From NCBI RefSeq assembly GCF_004197395.1, contig NZ_SELS01000012.1, positions 62,001 to 126,000 of the forward strand: a stretch of DNA of 64,000 nt. The letters are read 5' to 3'. The DNA comes from Paraburkholderia sp. UYCP14C. GTDB taxonomy: Bacteria; Pseudomonadota; Gammaproteobacteria; Burkholderiales; Burkholderiaceae. Each line of letters starts with the position of its first letter. Positions within the stretch are counted from its first letter, which is position 1. The notes beneath the pieces were generated by a model. The model did not search any database and was not told the DNA's origin. It worked only from the letters and a program-made list of their open reading frames with translations. The position numbers and the translations under genes are program-made. This document shows, in pieces, positions 55,047 through 63,356 of the stretch.

Positions 55047-56762
55047 TCAACGCTCCCGCGCCGGGCGGTCCGCGCCGAGCACCGCGCCCTGCTGCATCGT
55101 GCCGACCGTCGCGCGGTAGATCTTCAGCCAGCCGGTGTCGTTGACCGGCGCCGGGCGCTGCCACGCGGCGCGGCGACGCGCCACCTCGGCTTCGTCGACT
55201 TTCAGATCGCAGATGCGCCGCTCGAGATCGATCTCGATCGTGTCGCCGTCCTCGACGAACGCGAGCGGCCCCCCGGTCGCCGCCTCCGGCGCCACTTCGG
55301 CGACCACCAGGCCCTTGCAGACGAGGCCGGACAGATGCCCGTCGGTGAGCATCGCGACCTGCTCGGACAAGCCCGCGCCGTCGATCGCGAACACCACGCG
55401 CGACGCGCCGCCGCCCATCGCCGGGCCGCCGCACACACCGGCACCGCGCATCACGACGACCATGCCCGGCTGCACGCGGCCGTCCTTGATCGCCGCGATC
55501 GCGTCGTCGGAGGTCGAGAAGCAGATCGCCTCGCCGGTGAACGCGCGCTGTTTGGTCGGCGAGATGCCGAACTTGACGATGCCGGCATGCGGCGCCAGGT
55601 TGCCGCGCACCAGCACGATGGCCGGATGGTTCGCGAACGCGCGCTCCGGCGGGCGGATCACGTCGTCGTCGGCAATCCGGACATCGGCCAGGTTGTCCTT
55701 CACCGTGCGCCCGGTCACCGTCAGCGCGGTGGTGTCGAGCCACGCTTCGAGCCGCTTCATCACGCCGCGCCCGCCGCCCGCCGCCTCCAGTTGCTCGATC
55801 GTGTCCGAGCCGACCGGACGCACGCCGGTCAACACCGGAATCTGCGCGGCGAATTCCTCGAACAGCGCGTACACGTCGACGTCGAGCTGCCCTTCGGCCG
55901 CGACCGCCTGCAAGTGTTTGACGGTGTTGATCGAGCCGCCGACCGCGAGCACCGTCTTCACCGCATTCGCGAACGCGCCGCGCGTGAGGATGTCGCGCGG
56001 CTTCAGGTCGTCGCGCACCATGTCGACGATGCGCGCGCCGGCTTCGCGCACGAACGCGAACATCCTGTCGCTGTTGGCGGCGACCGGCGTGCTGCCGGGC
56101 AACGACATGCCGAGCGCCTCGCTGACCATGTGCATCGAGTTCGCGGTGCCGAGACCCGAGCACACACCCGGGCCGCGAATCGCGTTCTGGCTCATGCCGA
56201 CCAGGTCCTCGACGGGCAGCTTGCCGGTCAGCGTGTGCATCGCGCCGACGAACACGTCCTCGATGTCCACGTGCTCCCCGCGGTATTCGCCACTCGGCTG
56301 ATAGCCGCACGCGACGACGATGCTCGGAATGTTCAGCCGCGCGGCGGCCATCAACTGGCCCGGCACGGTCTTGTCGCACGAAGCGAGGCACACCATGCCG
56401 TCGAGCTGCGCACCCTCGACGGCCACTTCGATGTCGTTCGTGACGAGGTCGCGCGCCGCCAGCATGTAAGCGCCGCGCGCGCCCGCGCCGGTGATGAAGT
56501 CGCTCGGCGCCGCGGTGCGGATTTCGAACGGCAGCGCGCCGGCCGCGCGGATCGCCTCTTTCAGTTGCGCGGCGATGCCGTCGAGGTGGCTGAAGCAGGT
56601 GGCGAGTTCGGACGAGGAATTGACGATCGCGATCTTGGGCTTGTCGAGGTCTGCCTCGCTGATGCCGAGATTGCGCCATTGCGCGGCGCGCACCGCGCCG
56701 AGATAGGAACCACGCGGGAAATTGCTGCGCAACGGGCGTTGCGGCTTGCGTCCATCGGACAT
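55047..56762 (-). CDS. IlvD/Edd-family dehydratase (sugar-acid or dihydroxy-acid type)
   Basis: 571 residues. The Fe-S cysteines are in place: ELATCFSHLDGIAAQLKEA, CLASCDKTVPGQLMAAARLN and GPGVCSGLGTANSMHMVSEA. The C-terminal part has GPAMGGGASRVVFAIDGAG and MLTDGHLSGL, as in family members. It removes water from a 2,3-dihydroxy acid to give a 2-oxo acid. The first gene of the cluster, divergent from a LysR gene 88 bases away, with GGAG before the ATG. It is not the biosynthetic IlvD by context; sugar-acid dehydratases of the same family are the nearest comparison. Confidence 0.93.
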   Translation of the reverse strand: MSDGRKPQRPLRSNFPRGSYLGAVRAAQWRNLGISEADLDKPKIAIVNSSSELATCFSHLDGIAAQLKEAIRAAGALPFEIRTAAPSDFITGAGARGAYMLAARDLVTNDIEVAVEGAQLDGMVCLASCDKTVPGQLMAAARLNIPSIVVACGYQPSGEYRGEHVDIEDVFVGAMHTLTGKLPVEDLVGMSQNAIRGPGVCSGLGTANSMHMVSEALGMSLPGSTPVAANSDRMFAFVREAGARIVDMVRDDLKPRDILTRGAFANAVKTVLAVGGSINTVKHLQAVAAEGQLDVDVYALFEEFAAQIPVLTGVRPVGSDTIEQLEAAGGGRGVMKRLEAWLDTTALTVTGRTVKDNLADVRIADDDVIRPPERAFANHPAIVLVRGNLAPHAGIVKFGISPTKQRAFTGEAICFSTSDDAIAAIKDGRVQPGMVVVMRGAGVCGGPAMGGGASRVVFAIDGAGLSEQVAMLTDGHLSGLVCKGLVVAEVAPEAATGGPLAFVEDGDTIEIDLERRICDLKVDEAEVARRRAAWQRPAPVNDTGWLKIYRATVGTMQQGAVLGADRPARER

Positions 56763-56850
56763 GGCGTCTCACTCCTTTGTTGTGGAAACGATGTTAGGAA
56801 GCACGATAAAATCCGTCAATTATGTGACATCGATAGGCATCATCCAAACC

Positions 56851-57813
56851 ATGGATATTCGTCAGGTTGACCTGAATTTGCTAAAAGTGTTCGATGCGCT
56901 GCTGAAAAAGCGCCATGTGACGCAGGCGGGCGTCAGCATCGGGCTCAGTCAGCCGGCAATGAGCTACGCGCTGTCGAAGCTGCGCGATCTGTTCGAGGAC
57001 CCGCTGTTCGTGCGCACGGCCCGCGGCATGGAGCCGACGCCGCGCGCACAGGCGCTCGGCGATCCGGTTGCGCGGCTGCTGGATCTGGTGCAGACCGAAA
57101 TCCTGCCGATGCCCGAATTCCGCCCGGCCGAGTCATCGCGAAGCTTCGTGCTGTGCATGTCGGACATCGGTGAAATGGTATTCCTGCCGCGATTGCAGAA
57201 TTTTCTCGACAAGACCGCGCCGCACGTGAGCATCAAGACGGTCGCGCTCAGCATGCCGGAGCTGGAGGAAGGTCTGGCGAGCGGCGACGTGGATCTCGCG
57301 ATCGGCTACTTTCCGGGCTTGAACAGCGAATCGCTGAAGCGCAAGGTGCTGTACCGGCATTCGTATGTGTGTATCGCACGCGAAGATCATCCGGAAATCG
57401 GCGACACGCTGTCGCTCGATCAGTACCGTTCAGCGGCGCACGTGTTGATTCATCCGGAAGGCCGCGAGCAGGACGTGCTCACCCGCACGCACGAACGCCT
57501 CGGGATTCGCATCAACGTACGCTTCAGCGTGCCGCGTTTCATCGGCGTGCCTTTCGTGGTCGCCGGCTCGGACATGATTGCAGCGGTGCCTCAGGCCGTC
57601 GGGCGGCGCTTCGCGGAGTTCGTGAACGTCAAGCTGTTGACGCTACCCTTTCCCGCGCCCAAGTACGACTTTTATCTGCACTGGCATCCGCGTTTTCATC
57701 ACGAGCCGGCGAACCGCTGGATACGCGACGCGATGAGCGAACTGATCAAGGGGCCGATGCAGCACGAGCCGCTGCCGAATACGAAGCGGACGCGCTTGAA
57801 GGGAGCGCCGTAG
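56851..57813 (+). CDS. LysR family regulator, divergent from the catabolic cluster
   Basis: 320 residues from MDIRQVDLNLLKVFDALLKK; the frame extends upstream but the family starts here. The helix-turn-helix is VTQAGVSIGLSQPAMSYALS with KLRDLFEDPLFVRTARGMEP, a NodD/LinR-like N-terminus. The effector domain follows from about residue 95. It probably activates the minus-strand cluster in response to its substrate. Both promoters share 88 bases. Confidence 0.93.
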   Translation: MDIRQVDLNLLKVFDALLKKRHVTQAGVSIGLSQPAMSYALSKLRDLFEDPLFVRTARGMEPTPRAQALGDPVARLLDLVQTEILPMPEFRPAESSRSFVLCMSDIGEMVFLPRLQNFLDKTAPHVSIKTVALSMPELEEGLASGDVDLAIGYFPGLNSESLKRKVLYRHSYVCIAREDHPEIGDTLSLDQYRSAAHVLIHPEGREQDVLTRTHERLGIRINVRFSVPRFIGVPFVVAGSDMIAAVPQAVGRRFAEFVNVKLLTLPFPAPKYDFYLHWHPRFHHEPANRWIRDAMSELIKGPMQHEPLPNTKRTRLKGAP

Positions 57814-57930
57814 GCCACGACGTTGCAGCGTGGCCTGCGTGATCGCGGTTCGGGTCGCGCGGCGGTGCACGGATAGCGAGCGCGACAGGGTTCCCCCGGG
57901 ATTCGCGCATTCACTCCGTGAGGAACGCGC

Positions 57931-58072
57931 TCATGATGCGGAGGTGATGTCGCTCGCGTGGATAAGCAGAAGCGGCGTTTGCGCAAGATGCGCGACCCGC
58001 CTGGCGACACTGCCGTGTATCAAGCATGCGCGCGTCAGAAGGGGCTAGCGCATGCTTGCCTTCGTCGTTGCA
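57931..58072 (-). pseudogene. 3' fragment of a universal stress protein gene
   Basis: On the minus strand the last part reads LIHGSVARRVAHLAQTPLLL then IHASDITSAS and a stop. This matches the C-terminus of UspA domains (compare GSVAGRVAHITQTPLLLVHA in the intact gene at 30.6 kb). Upstream the frame is broken: GKHALA in another frame joins it if ten bases (plus strand 58033-58042) are removed. The 5' part is missing and the TadG gene abuts it, so this is a decayed remnant cut off by a rearrangement. Confidence 0.7.
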
Positions 58073-58075
58073 AAG

Positions 58076-59266
58076 TTACTGAACCAACCGGGGCATCATG
58101 ATCGTCCCATAGTCGGGGCCGATGCCGTCCATCTGGTTGTTTTTGCAGTAGTTCGGATCGTTGCCCATCTGCACGGTGATGACTGCGTTCGAGCCGTTGC
58201 CGGTCTCGTTCAGAATGTGCAGACACCCGAATGCGACGATCGGCGGAGTCGTCCCTTGTCCTCCCGTGACGTCACTCACCACGGCCACCGTCACCCAGGC
58301 ACAACTACCCGCCGAACCTGCCGCGATCTGACTACACGTTCCAGTACTCTGAAACGCCTTGTCATTCAGGCCCGTTTCAACATAGATCGGGTCGCCGATA
58401 GACATCGGACTCGCGTTTCCGCTGGTCATCAACCCGACTATGGCGCTCGAACCGAGCTGGCTGTTAGCAGAAGAGAGCGAAGTCCATTGCCCCGCGTTGC
58501 AATTGGCGGCCGAGTACGATGGTCTGATTCCGAAGATGTACGGTTGGCCGATCGTCTGCGCAATAGGCGACGAGCCGTTGTTCGCCGCCTGGGGGTCGGT
58601 TGTACTGGTAGCGAGCTTGGGGGAGTTGGTCGCCGAATTCCAGTAAGAGTTGTACAGGCATTGAGACATCACAATCGGGAACAGTGCCCCAACTTTAGCG
58701 GTTCCCGGACTAGCCACGACCGCAGTCGCCGTCGCACTCGTCTTCAGCGCTGTGACGTTCAGCACTTGTGCCAGATACACCGGCACGCCCCCGTTGGAGT
58801 CGGTGCCGTCCTTGTGCACTGTCACCTGGACCGCGGGAACGATGTTTCCGCTTGCTACCGGCACGGTTGCCTGGGATACACCAGCCGCCACATTGGTGAC
58901 GTTCACATAGCCGGTAGCGACATCCGCCGTATGCAGTGTTACCGCTGCCCCCTGGACGTTGTTCTGAGGTCCGAACGAAATAGCCCCGGTCTTGGAGTCG
59001 GTCCAATCCGGATTGGCGGCTTTCGCGTTGTTGCAGCTGGCGTTGCTGGCCTGGGCATATAGGCACTGTGCGCCGGCAAGCGCCGCGGCGTCGGCGGCAG
59101 TCTGTGCCTGAGAGCGGGCCAGCATCAGGTTGCCAATATCGATCGCAAGCGCCGCGAAGCTCAGGAGCGTAAGCAGCAGCAGAGCGACGATGATTGCCGC
59201 CGCGCCGCTTTGCTTCTTCATCGATTTTGCGCGGCGCCGGGTACGCATGGTATGGATGTTGTGCAT
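58076..59266 (-). CDS. TadG-like pilus assembly protein
   Basis: 396 residues. The N-terminus has basic residues then one membrane helix with the TadG/DUF2134 pattern: GAAAIIVALLLLTLLSFAAL, AIDIGNLMLARSQAQTAADA, AALAGAQCLYA. The rest is a secreted Ser/Thr/Ala-rich domain with several Cys (possible disulfides). TadG-like proteins are minor pilus-associated components of tad (Flp) systems. Ten bases separate it from the TadE gene. An internal Met six codons later is also possible as start. Confidence 0.88.
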   Translation of the reverse strand: MHNIHTMRTRRRAKSMKKQSGAAAIIVALLLLTLLSFAALAIDIGNLMLARSQAQTAADAAALAGAQCLYAQASNASCNNAKAANPDWTDSKTGAISFGPQNNVQGAAVTLHTADVATGYVNVTNVAAGVSQATVPVASGNIVPAVQVTVHKDGTDSNGGVPVYLAQVLNVTALKTSATATAVVASPGTAKVGALFPIVMSQCLYNSYWNSATNSPKLATSTTDPQAANNGSSPIAQTIGQPYIFGIRPSYSAANCNAGQWTSLSSANSQLGSSAIVGLMTSGNASPMSIGDPIYVETGLNDKAFQSTGTCSQIAAGSAGSCAWVTVAVVSDVTGGQGTTPPIVAFGCLHILNETGNGSNAVITVQMGNDPNYCKNNQMDGIGPDYGTIMMPRLVQ

Positions 59267-59276
59267 GATGTTCTTC

Positions 59277-59696
59277 TTATTCGTTGTTCATCGTAGCCGT
59301 GGAGCTCAAGGTGATCGGCCCCGTCAACGGGTTCAACAGGGGGCCGAGCAGCAACCCCGTGAACGTGTACGAGACCTTGACGGCTAGCGCGGTGCCGAAC
59401 GACCCACCTGCGTTGGTCACCGAGACCGACGGCGTGGGTTTTTTCGTCGCAAACGAAATCAGGTAGGAAGACGTATAGTTGGTCACCACGGTCGTGATGT
59501 CGGTCGTCGTGGGCCTCGGACTCGTTAGCACGATGCCCGCCCGCGCGCCCTCTCTGGCGGCGTTGGTGATGACGGCGACGTCGTACAGAACCAGGCCGAA
59601 CTCGACGATCCCAAACACGATCAGCAGCAGGACCGGAAGTACGAGCGCCGTCTCAACAGCTACCGCGCCCTTTTGGTTTTTTTTCAGGCTCATCAT
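59277..59696 (-). CDS. TadE-like pseudopilin/pilus assembly protein
   Basis: 139 residues from the Met that follows GGAGACAA; a Met eight codons earlier lacks a ribosome site. The TadE signature is complete: KKNQKGAVAVETALVLPVLL with the G/E-x-A-x-V-E pattern, and FGIVEFGLVLYDVAVITNAA then REGARAG. It is processed by TadV-type peptidases in complete tad systems. Only TadE and TadG are here; the ATPase, secretin, peptidase and Flp genes are not in the window. Confidence 0.9.
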   Translation of the reverse strand: MMSLKKNQKGAVAVETALVLPVLLLIVFGIVEFGLVLYDVAVITNAAREGARAGIVLTSPRPTTTDITTVVTNYTSSYLISFATKKPTPSVSVTNAGGSFGTALAVKVSYTFTGLLLGPLLNPLTGPITLSSTATMNNE

Positions 59697-60413
59697 TTGT
59701 CTCCGTGTGCGCTCTCGCAACGCTTACCGGCAGCGCCACGATCGCCAAAGCTAGCGCCCTGCTCTGGGCGCGATCCGGTGCCGCGATCTGAATATCGCAA
59801 AAGCGCGGCTAGTGCCGGGAAATCGAAGTTGGAGTGACTGAACGGTGACGAGCCAGCGGACATCGAGGTATCACCGATGACGTGGCATGCCTGAAAAATG
59901 ATGGGGTCGCGACTGTGCTCTTCGCTTTATTTCTCATGGGGTCCCCCGACGTCGAGTGTCACACTCCGCATGTGAATGCTTAATGCGAAGGGCCTCGGGA
60001 AGCCATCTGGTTGTCATTCTGGCTTCCGTTTATAGCGCCAAGCATACGAGGTGCATCGGGGGAATCTGTGCGCTTGCGGACAATTCTTCTCCAATAAAGG
60101 CAGGACGACTATCGAAACAAGCGTGACCGCCTGCCCCTTGCCGCCAGACCCAACGCGACGGATTTGTTCCTCACAGACACAAGTGTTCTTCTGTTTGGGG
60201 CGTTTACCCAAATGGCTCGCTTCCACACAATCGCTTCAACTACCGCGAACTACGGTTTTCGGTCGGTCAAGGCGGTAACGATGTGAAGCTGGCCAACTGC
60301 CGGCCTGCATAGGCGGCTCAATCAGGCAATCGTGAAAGCGTTTGCCCTGGATATTGCTTTGCTGCAGCATTCATCGCTCCCCGCTACCCATACATATTGC
60401 AATTGGAGCTTGT
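59697..60413. other. Long intergenic region, lower GC
   Basis: It lies between the tad pair (minus) and the epoxide hydrolase gene (plus). Base composition is visibly more AT-rich than the surroundings. Short frames here look random. It probably holds both promoters and may be an insertion boundary. Nothing firmer was seen. Confidence 0.4.
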
Positions 60414-61739
60414 ATGCAAAACGATATCCTTCCTGAAGCTTCGTCGCGCCGTCGTTTTCTTGGTGTAGCAGCGGCGGCCACTCTTGCGGGCTCGTTGAGT
60501 CTGTTTGCTTTCGCAGAGACGAATCGAACCATCGCTGAAGTCGCACAGCCGACCGGCGGTGACAAGACCGCTATTCGTCCCCTTCGTGTGCATGCGCCGG
60601 AATCCCAACTCATCGACTTGAAAAGGCGTATCACGGCGACCCGGTGGCCTGAGCGGGAAACGGTTACCGACGCATCGCAAGGCGTGCAGCTTTCGACAAT
60701 GCAGAACCTCGCACGTTATTGGGCGACCGATTACGACTGGCGCAAAGTCGAAGCGAGGCTGAACGCACTGCCGCAGTTCGTCACCGAGATCGACGGGCTC
60801 GACATTCATTTCATTCACGTTCGATCGAAACATCAAGACGCGTTGCCGATCATCATCACGCACGGGTGGCCCGGCTCGATCATCGAGCAGTTGAAGATCG
60901 TCGATCCGCTGACCAATCCGACGGCTCACGGTGGGACCGCATCGGACGCCTTCGACGTAGTGATTCCGTCGCTCCCGGGCCACGGGTTCTCAGGCAAGCC
61001 GACCACGACTGGCTGGGATCCTGTTCGCGTCGCACGGGCCTGGGTCGAACTGATGAAGCGTCTCGGCTATACGCGATATGTCGCGCAAGGCGGCGATTGG
61101 GGCAATGCCGTCACGGAGCAGATGGCCCTGCTGGCGCCGCCGGAACTGCTGGGCATTCACACCAACATGCCGGCTACCGTACCAGCCGGCATCGCGGATG
61201 CACTCAAGGCCGGCGAGCCGGCGCCAGCAAGCCTCACAGCCGACGAGAAACATGCGTACGATCAACTCGACTATTTCTACAAGCACGGCCTTGGCTACGC
61301 GTTGGAGATGGCGAATCGCCCGCAGACGCTGTATGCGATCGAAGATTCGCCAATCGGTCTTGCCGCGTGGATGCTCGACCACGATGCCAGCAGCCAGGCA
61401 CTCATCGCACGCGTGTTTCACGGTCAGTCCGAGGGGCTGACGCGAGACGACATCCTCGACAACGTCACGCTCTATTGGCTCACGAACACGGCAGTTTCCT
61501 CGGCTCGTCTGTATTGGGAAAACAAGCTCAACTTCTTTGCCCCGAAGCACCTTGCCATCCCGGTTGCCGTCAGTGTCTTTCCGGATGAGATCTACGCCGC
61601 CCCGCGAAGCTGGACCGAGCAGGCGTATCCCAAGCTGATTCACTATAACCGCCTCCCCAAAGGCGGACACTTCGCGGCCTGGGAGCAGCCGCAAGCTTTC
61701 TCGGATGAGGTTCGCGCGAGCTTCCGTTCGCTGCGTTGA
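60414..61739 (+). CDS. Tat-exported epoxide hydrolase (EHN alpha/beta-hydrolase)
   Basis: 441 residues from the ATG with GGAG five bases upstream. A twin-Arg signal, SSRRRFLGVAAAATLAGSLS, directs a folded enzyme to the periplasm. An epoxide-hydrolase N-terminal domain follows (LIDLKRRITATRWPERE). The core has the oxyanion motif THGWPGSIIEQL, the nucleophile Asp in QGGDWGNAVTEQM, and the catalytic His in LPKGGHFAAWEQP. It adds water to an epoxide. The cognate substrate is unknown. Confidence 0.93.
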   Translation: MQNDILPEASSRRRFLGVAAAATLAGSLSLFAFAETNRTIAEVAQPTGGDKTAIRPLRVHAPESQLIDLKRRITATRWPERETVTDASQGVQLSTMQNLARYWATDYDWRKVEARLNALPQFVTEIDGLDIHFIHVRSKHQDALPIIITHGWPGSIIEQLKIVDPLTNPTAHGGTASDAFDVVIPSLPGHGFSGKPTTTGWDPVRVARAWVELMKRLGYTRYVAQGGDWGNAVTEQMALLAPPELLGIHTNMPATVPAGIADALKAGEPAPASLTADEKHAYDQLDYFYKHGLGYALEMANRPQTLYAIEDSPIGLAAWMLDHDASSQALIARVFHGQSEGLTRDDILDNVTLYWLTNTAVSSARLYWENKLNFFAPKHLAIPVAVSVFPDEIYAAPRSWTEQAYPKLIHYNRLPKGGHFAAWEQPQAFSDEVRASFRSLR

Positions 61740-61762
61740 ACGCAAAGGTGCAGCGACGCCGT

Positions 61763-61797
61763 CGAGGGCGACCGGGTTAGTGCCTGCGTCGCCCTCG
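61763..61797. terminator. Hairpin between epoxide hydrolase and reductase genes
   Basis: Arms CGAGGGCGAC / GTCGCCCTCG pair over ten bases around a 15-base loop, 24 bases after the stop. It serves the convergent gap and may work for both genes. Confidence 0.65.
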
Positions 61798-61842
61798 CTT
61801 CAAACAAACTGTGGCTGCCCTTTGTCCACGAGGCAGGGTGCA

Positions 61843-62442
61843 TCAGTCGAACTTGACCAGGTCCTTAAAGATCAGATGACCCCAGCTTTTTCCGCGCGAA
61901 TGGACTAGCAGCCCACCTTCGGAAAGCCCGCCAAGTTTGATCGGCGAGAAGCCGAGCTGTTCCGCAAGCTCGCCAATCTCCGCTGCGGCGCCGTCATCGT
62001 CGCTCGCGAGGAACACGACTCTCCTGCCACCATGCACGGCCGGATCCTGTTCAAGGATGGCAGCGACCAGATGGTTGAAGCCCTTGACCAGTCTCGCACC
62101 AGAGAAGGCCTGCGCAACGACCCCGGAAGAAGGCAGTCCTCCCAGTTCCTCAGGGGGCACGCCGTAGGTATTGGTCACATCGACGATGGTCTTGCCCTGC
62201 CAGCTGGGAAGCGCCTTCGCGACATCCGGGTGCGACTCGAATCGGACCGCCAAAAAGATGGTGTCCGCCTTGACGGCTTGCGCCAGTGTTTTGGGATGGA
62301 TCCCGGGCCCGATTGCGGCCGCATCGGCTGCAAAGCTTTGCGGGTCGCGAGTGGTTGCAACGGATACTTCGATGCCGCTTCGGGCAAACGCCTTGGCAAG
62401 GGCCTGGCCGATCTCGCCGAAGCCAACAATTGCGTAGCTCAT
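61843..62442 (-). CDS. F420-dependent NADP reductase-like oxidoreductase (NADPH-binding)
   Basis: 199 residues with AAGGAAC before the ATG. The Rossmann N-terminus is SYAIVGFGEIGQALAKAFAR with the phosphate-binding SVATTRDPQS after strand two, favouring NADP. Middle motif VDVTNTYGVPPEELGGLPSS and FSGARLVKGFNHLVA fit the NADP-oxidoreductase/F420 family, which in F420-less bacteria has other substrates. It follows the SDR gene on the same strand by 72 bases and may share its operon. Confidence 0.88.
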   Translation of the reverse strand: MSYAIVGFGEIGQALAKAFARSGIEVSVATTRDPQSFAADAAAIGPGIHPKTLAQAVKADTIFLAVRFESHPDVAKALPSWQGKTIVDVTNTYGVPPEELGGLPSSGVVAQAFSGARLVKGFNHLVAAILEQDPAVHGGRRVVFLASDDDGAAAEIGELAEQLGFSPIKLGGLSEGGLLVHSRGKSWGHLIFKDLVKFD

Positions 62443-62514
62443 ATATGTTCCTTCGGTTTGCCACGCCCTACTGCGCTCCGAATCATCGAATGGAGTGCCG
62501 TAGGGCGTAACGGG

Positions 62515-63258
62515 TCAGAGTTGCGCAAGGCCGCCGTCAACGGCGAGCTCGCTGGCGGTCATGAAGCTGCTGTCCGGCGACGCCAGAAAGGCAGCCGCAG
62601 CCCCGATCTCCGCCGGATCAGCCATGCGCTGGAGCGGAGTCATCGAGGCGAAGACCTTCTGGCCTTCCTCGCCTAGTGCTTCCTTCGCGAGTTCGGTCGC
62701 CGTCGCCCCGGGAGACAGCACGTTGACACGGATGCCTGTGCCCTTCAGATCCTCCGCCCAGCTCCGCGCGAGGTTGCGCACTGCCGCCTTGCTCGCGCTG
62801 TAAGCGCTCATTGCCGGGGCGCCCGTCGTGCCGGCGCTCGATCCGGTCAGGATGATCGAACCGCCGTCGCCCATCAGCGGCAGCGCCTTCTGGACCGTGA
62901 AGATCGTACCCTTCACATTGGTGTCGAAGGTTTCGTCGATGTGCTCGGCGGTGATCTCGCCGAGCGGAAGCTGGCTGCCCGCCCCTGCATTGGCGAAGAC
63001 GACGTCGAGGGTTCCGCGCTCGGCCTTCACCGCCGCATAGAGCCGGTCGAGGGCGGCCGGATCGGAGACCGAGCCCTTCACCGCGCGCGCATTGGGCCCA
63101 AGGTCGGCCACAGCGGCGTCGAGCGCTTCCTGCCGCCGGCCGAAGATAAACACGAAGGCGCCCTCCTCGATGAAGCGCTTTGCTGCGGCGCGGCCGATGC
63201 CGGTGGCTCCGCCGGTGATCACGGCGGTCTTTCCATTCAGTCTGCTCATGTCATGCAT
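62515..63258 (-). CDS. Short-chain dehydrogenase/reductase
   Basis: 247 residues from the Met after GAAGGATGC; MSRLNGKTAV three codons later and an upstream Met are alternatives. SDR landmarks: AVITGGATGIGRAAAKRFIE, VFANAGAGSQLPLG (NAG motif), LTGSSAGTTGAPAMSAYSAS with catalytic Ser and Y-x3-K, and VLSPGATATELAKEAL. Arg in FGRRQEA favours NADP. Divergent from a LysR gene; likely regulated by it. A ten-A run lies just upstream of the gene. Confidence 0.93.
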   Translation of the reverse strand: MHDMSRLNGKTAVITGGATGIGRAAAKRFIEEGAFVFIFGRRQEALDAAVADLGPNARAVKGSVSDPAALDRLYAAVKAERGTLDVVFANAGAGSQLPLGEITAEHIDETFDTNVKGTIFTVQKALPLMGDGGSIILTGSSAGTTGAPAMSAYSASKAAVRNLARSWAEDLKGTGIRVNVLSPGATATELAKEALGEEGQKVFASMTPLQRMADPAEIGAAAAFLASPDSSFMTASELAVDGGLAQL

Positions 63259-63296
63259 CCTTCGAAAAAAAAAACGACAAACTCGATTCTGGAGCA

Positions 63297-63310
63297 CTTG
63301 ATTCATCAAG
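63297..63310. promoter_or_regulatory. Dyad in the SDR-LysR divergent region
   Basis: CTTGAT-TC-ATCAAG has perfect 6-base arms, between the SDR and LysR starts. It may be the LysR regulator's binding site; a T-N11-A type fit is loose. Confidence 0.45.
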
Positions 63311-63356
63311 CCAATTGACTAAATATCTATAAGTGCCATCTACTTTTTCGATACCT

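Noticed and set aside
60051-60278. 75-codon plus-strand frame in the AT-richer gap after the tad genes
   Set aside because: No ribosome site, Cys/Thr/Arg-rich random composition and no resemblance to a known family.
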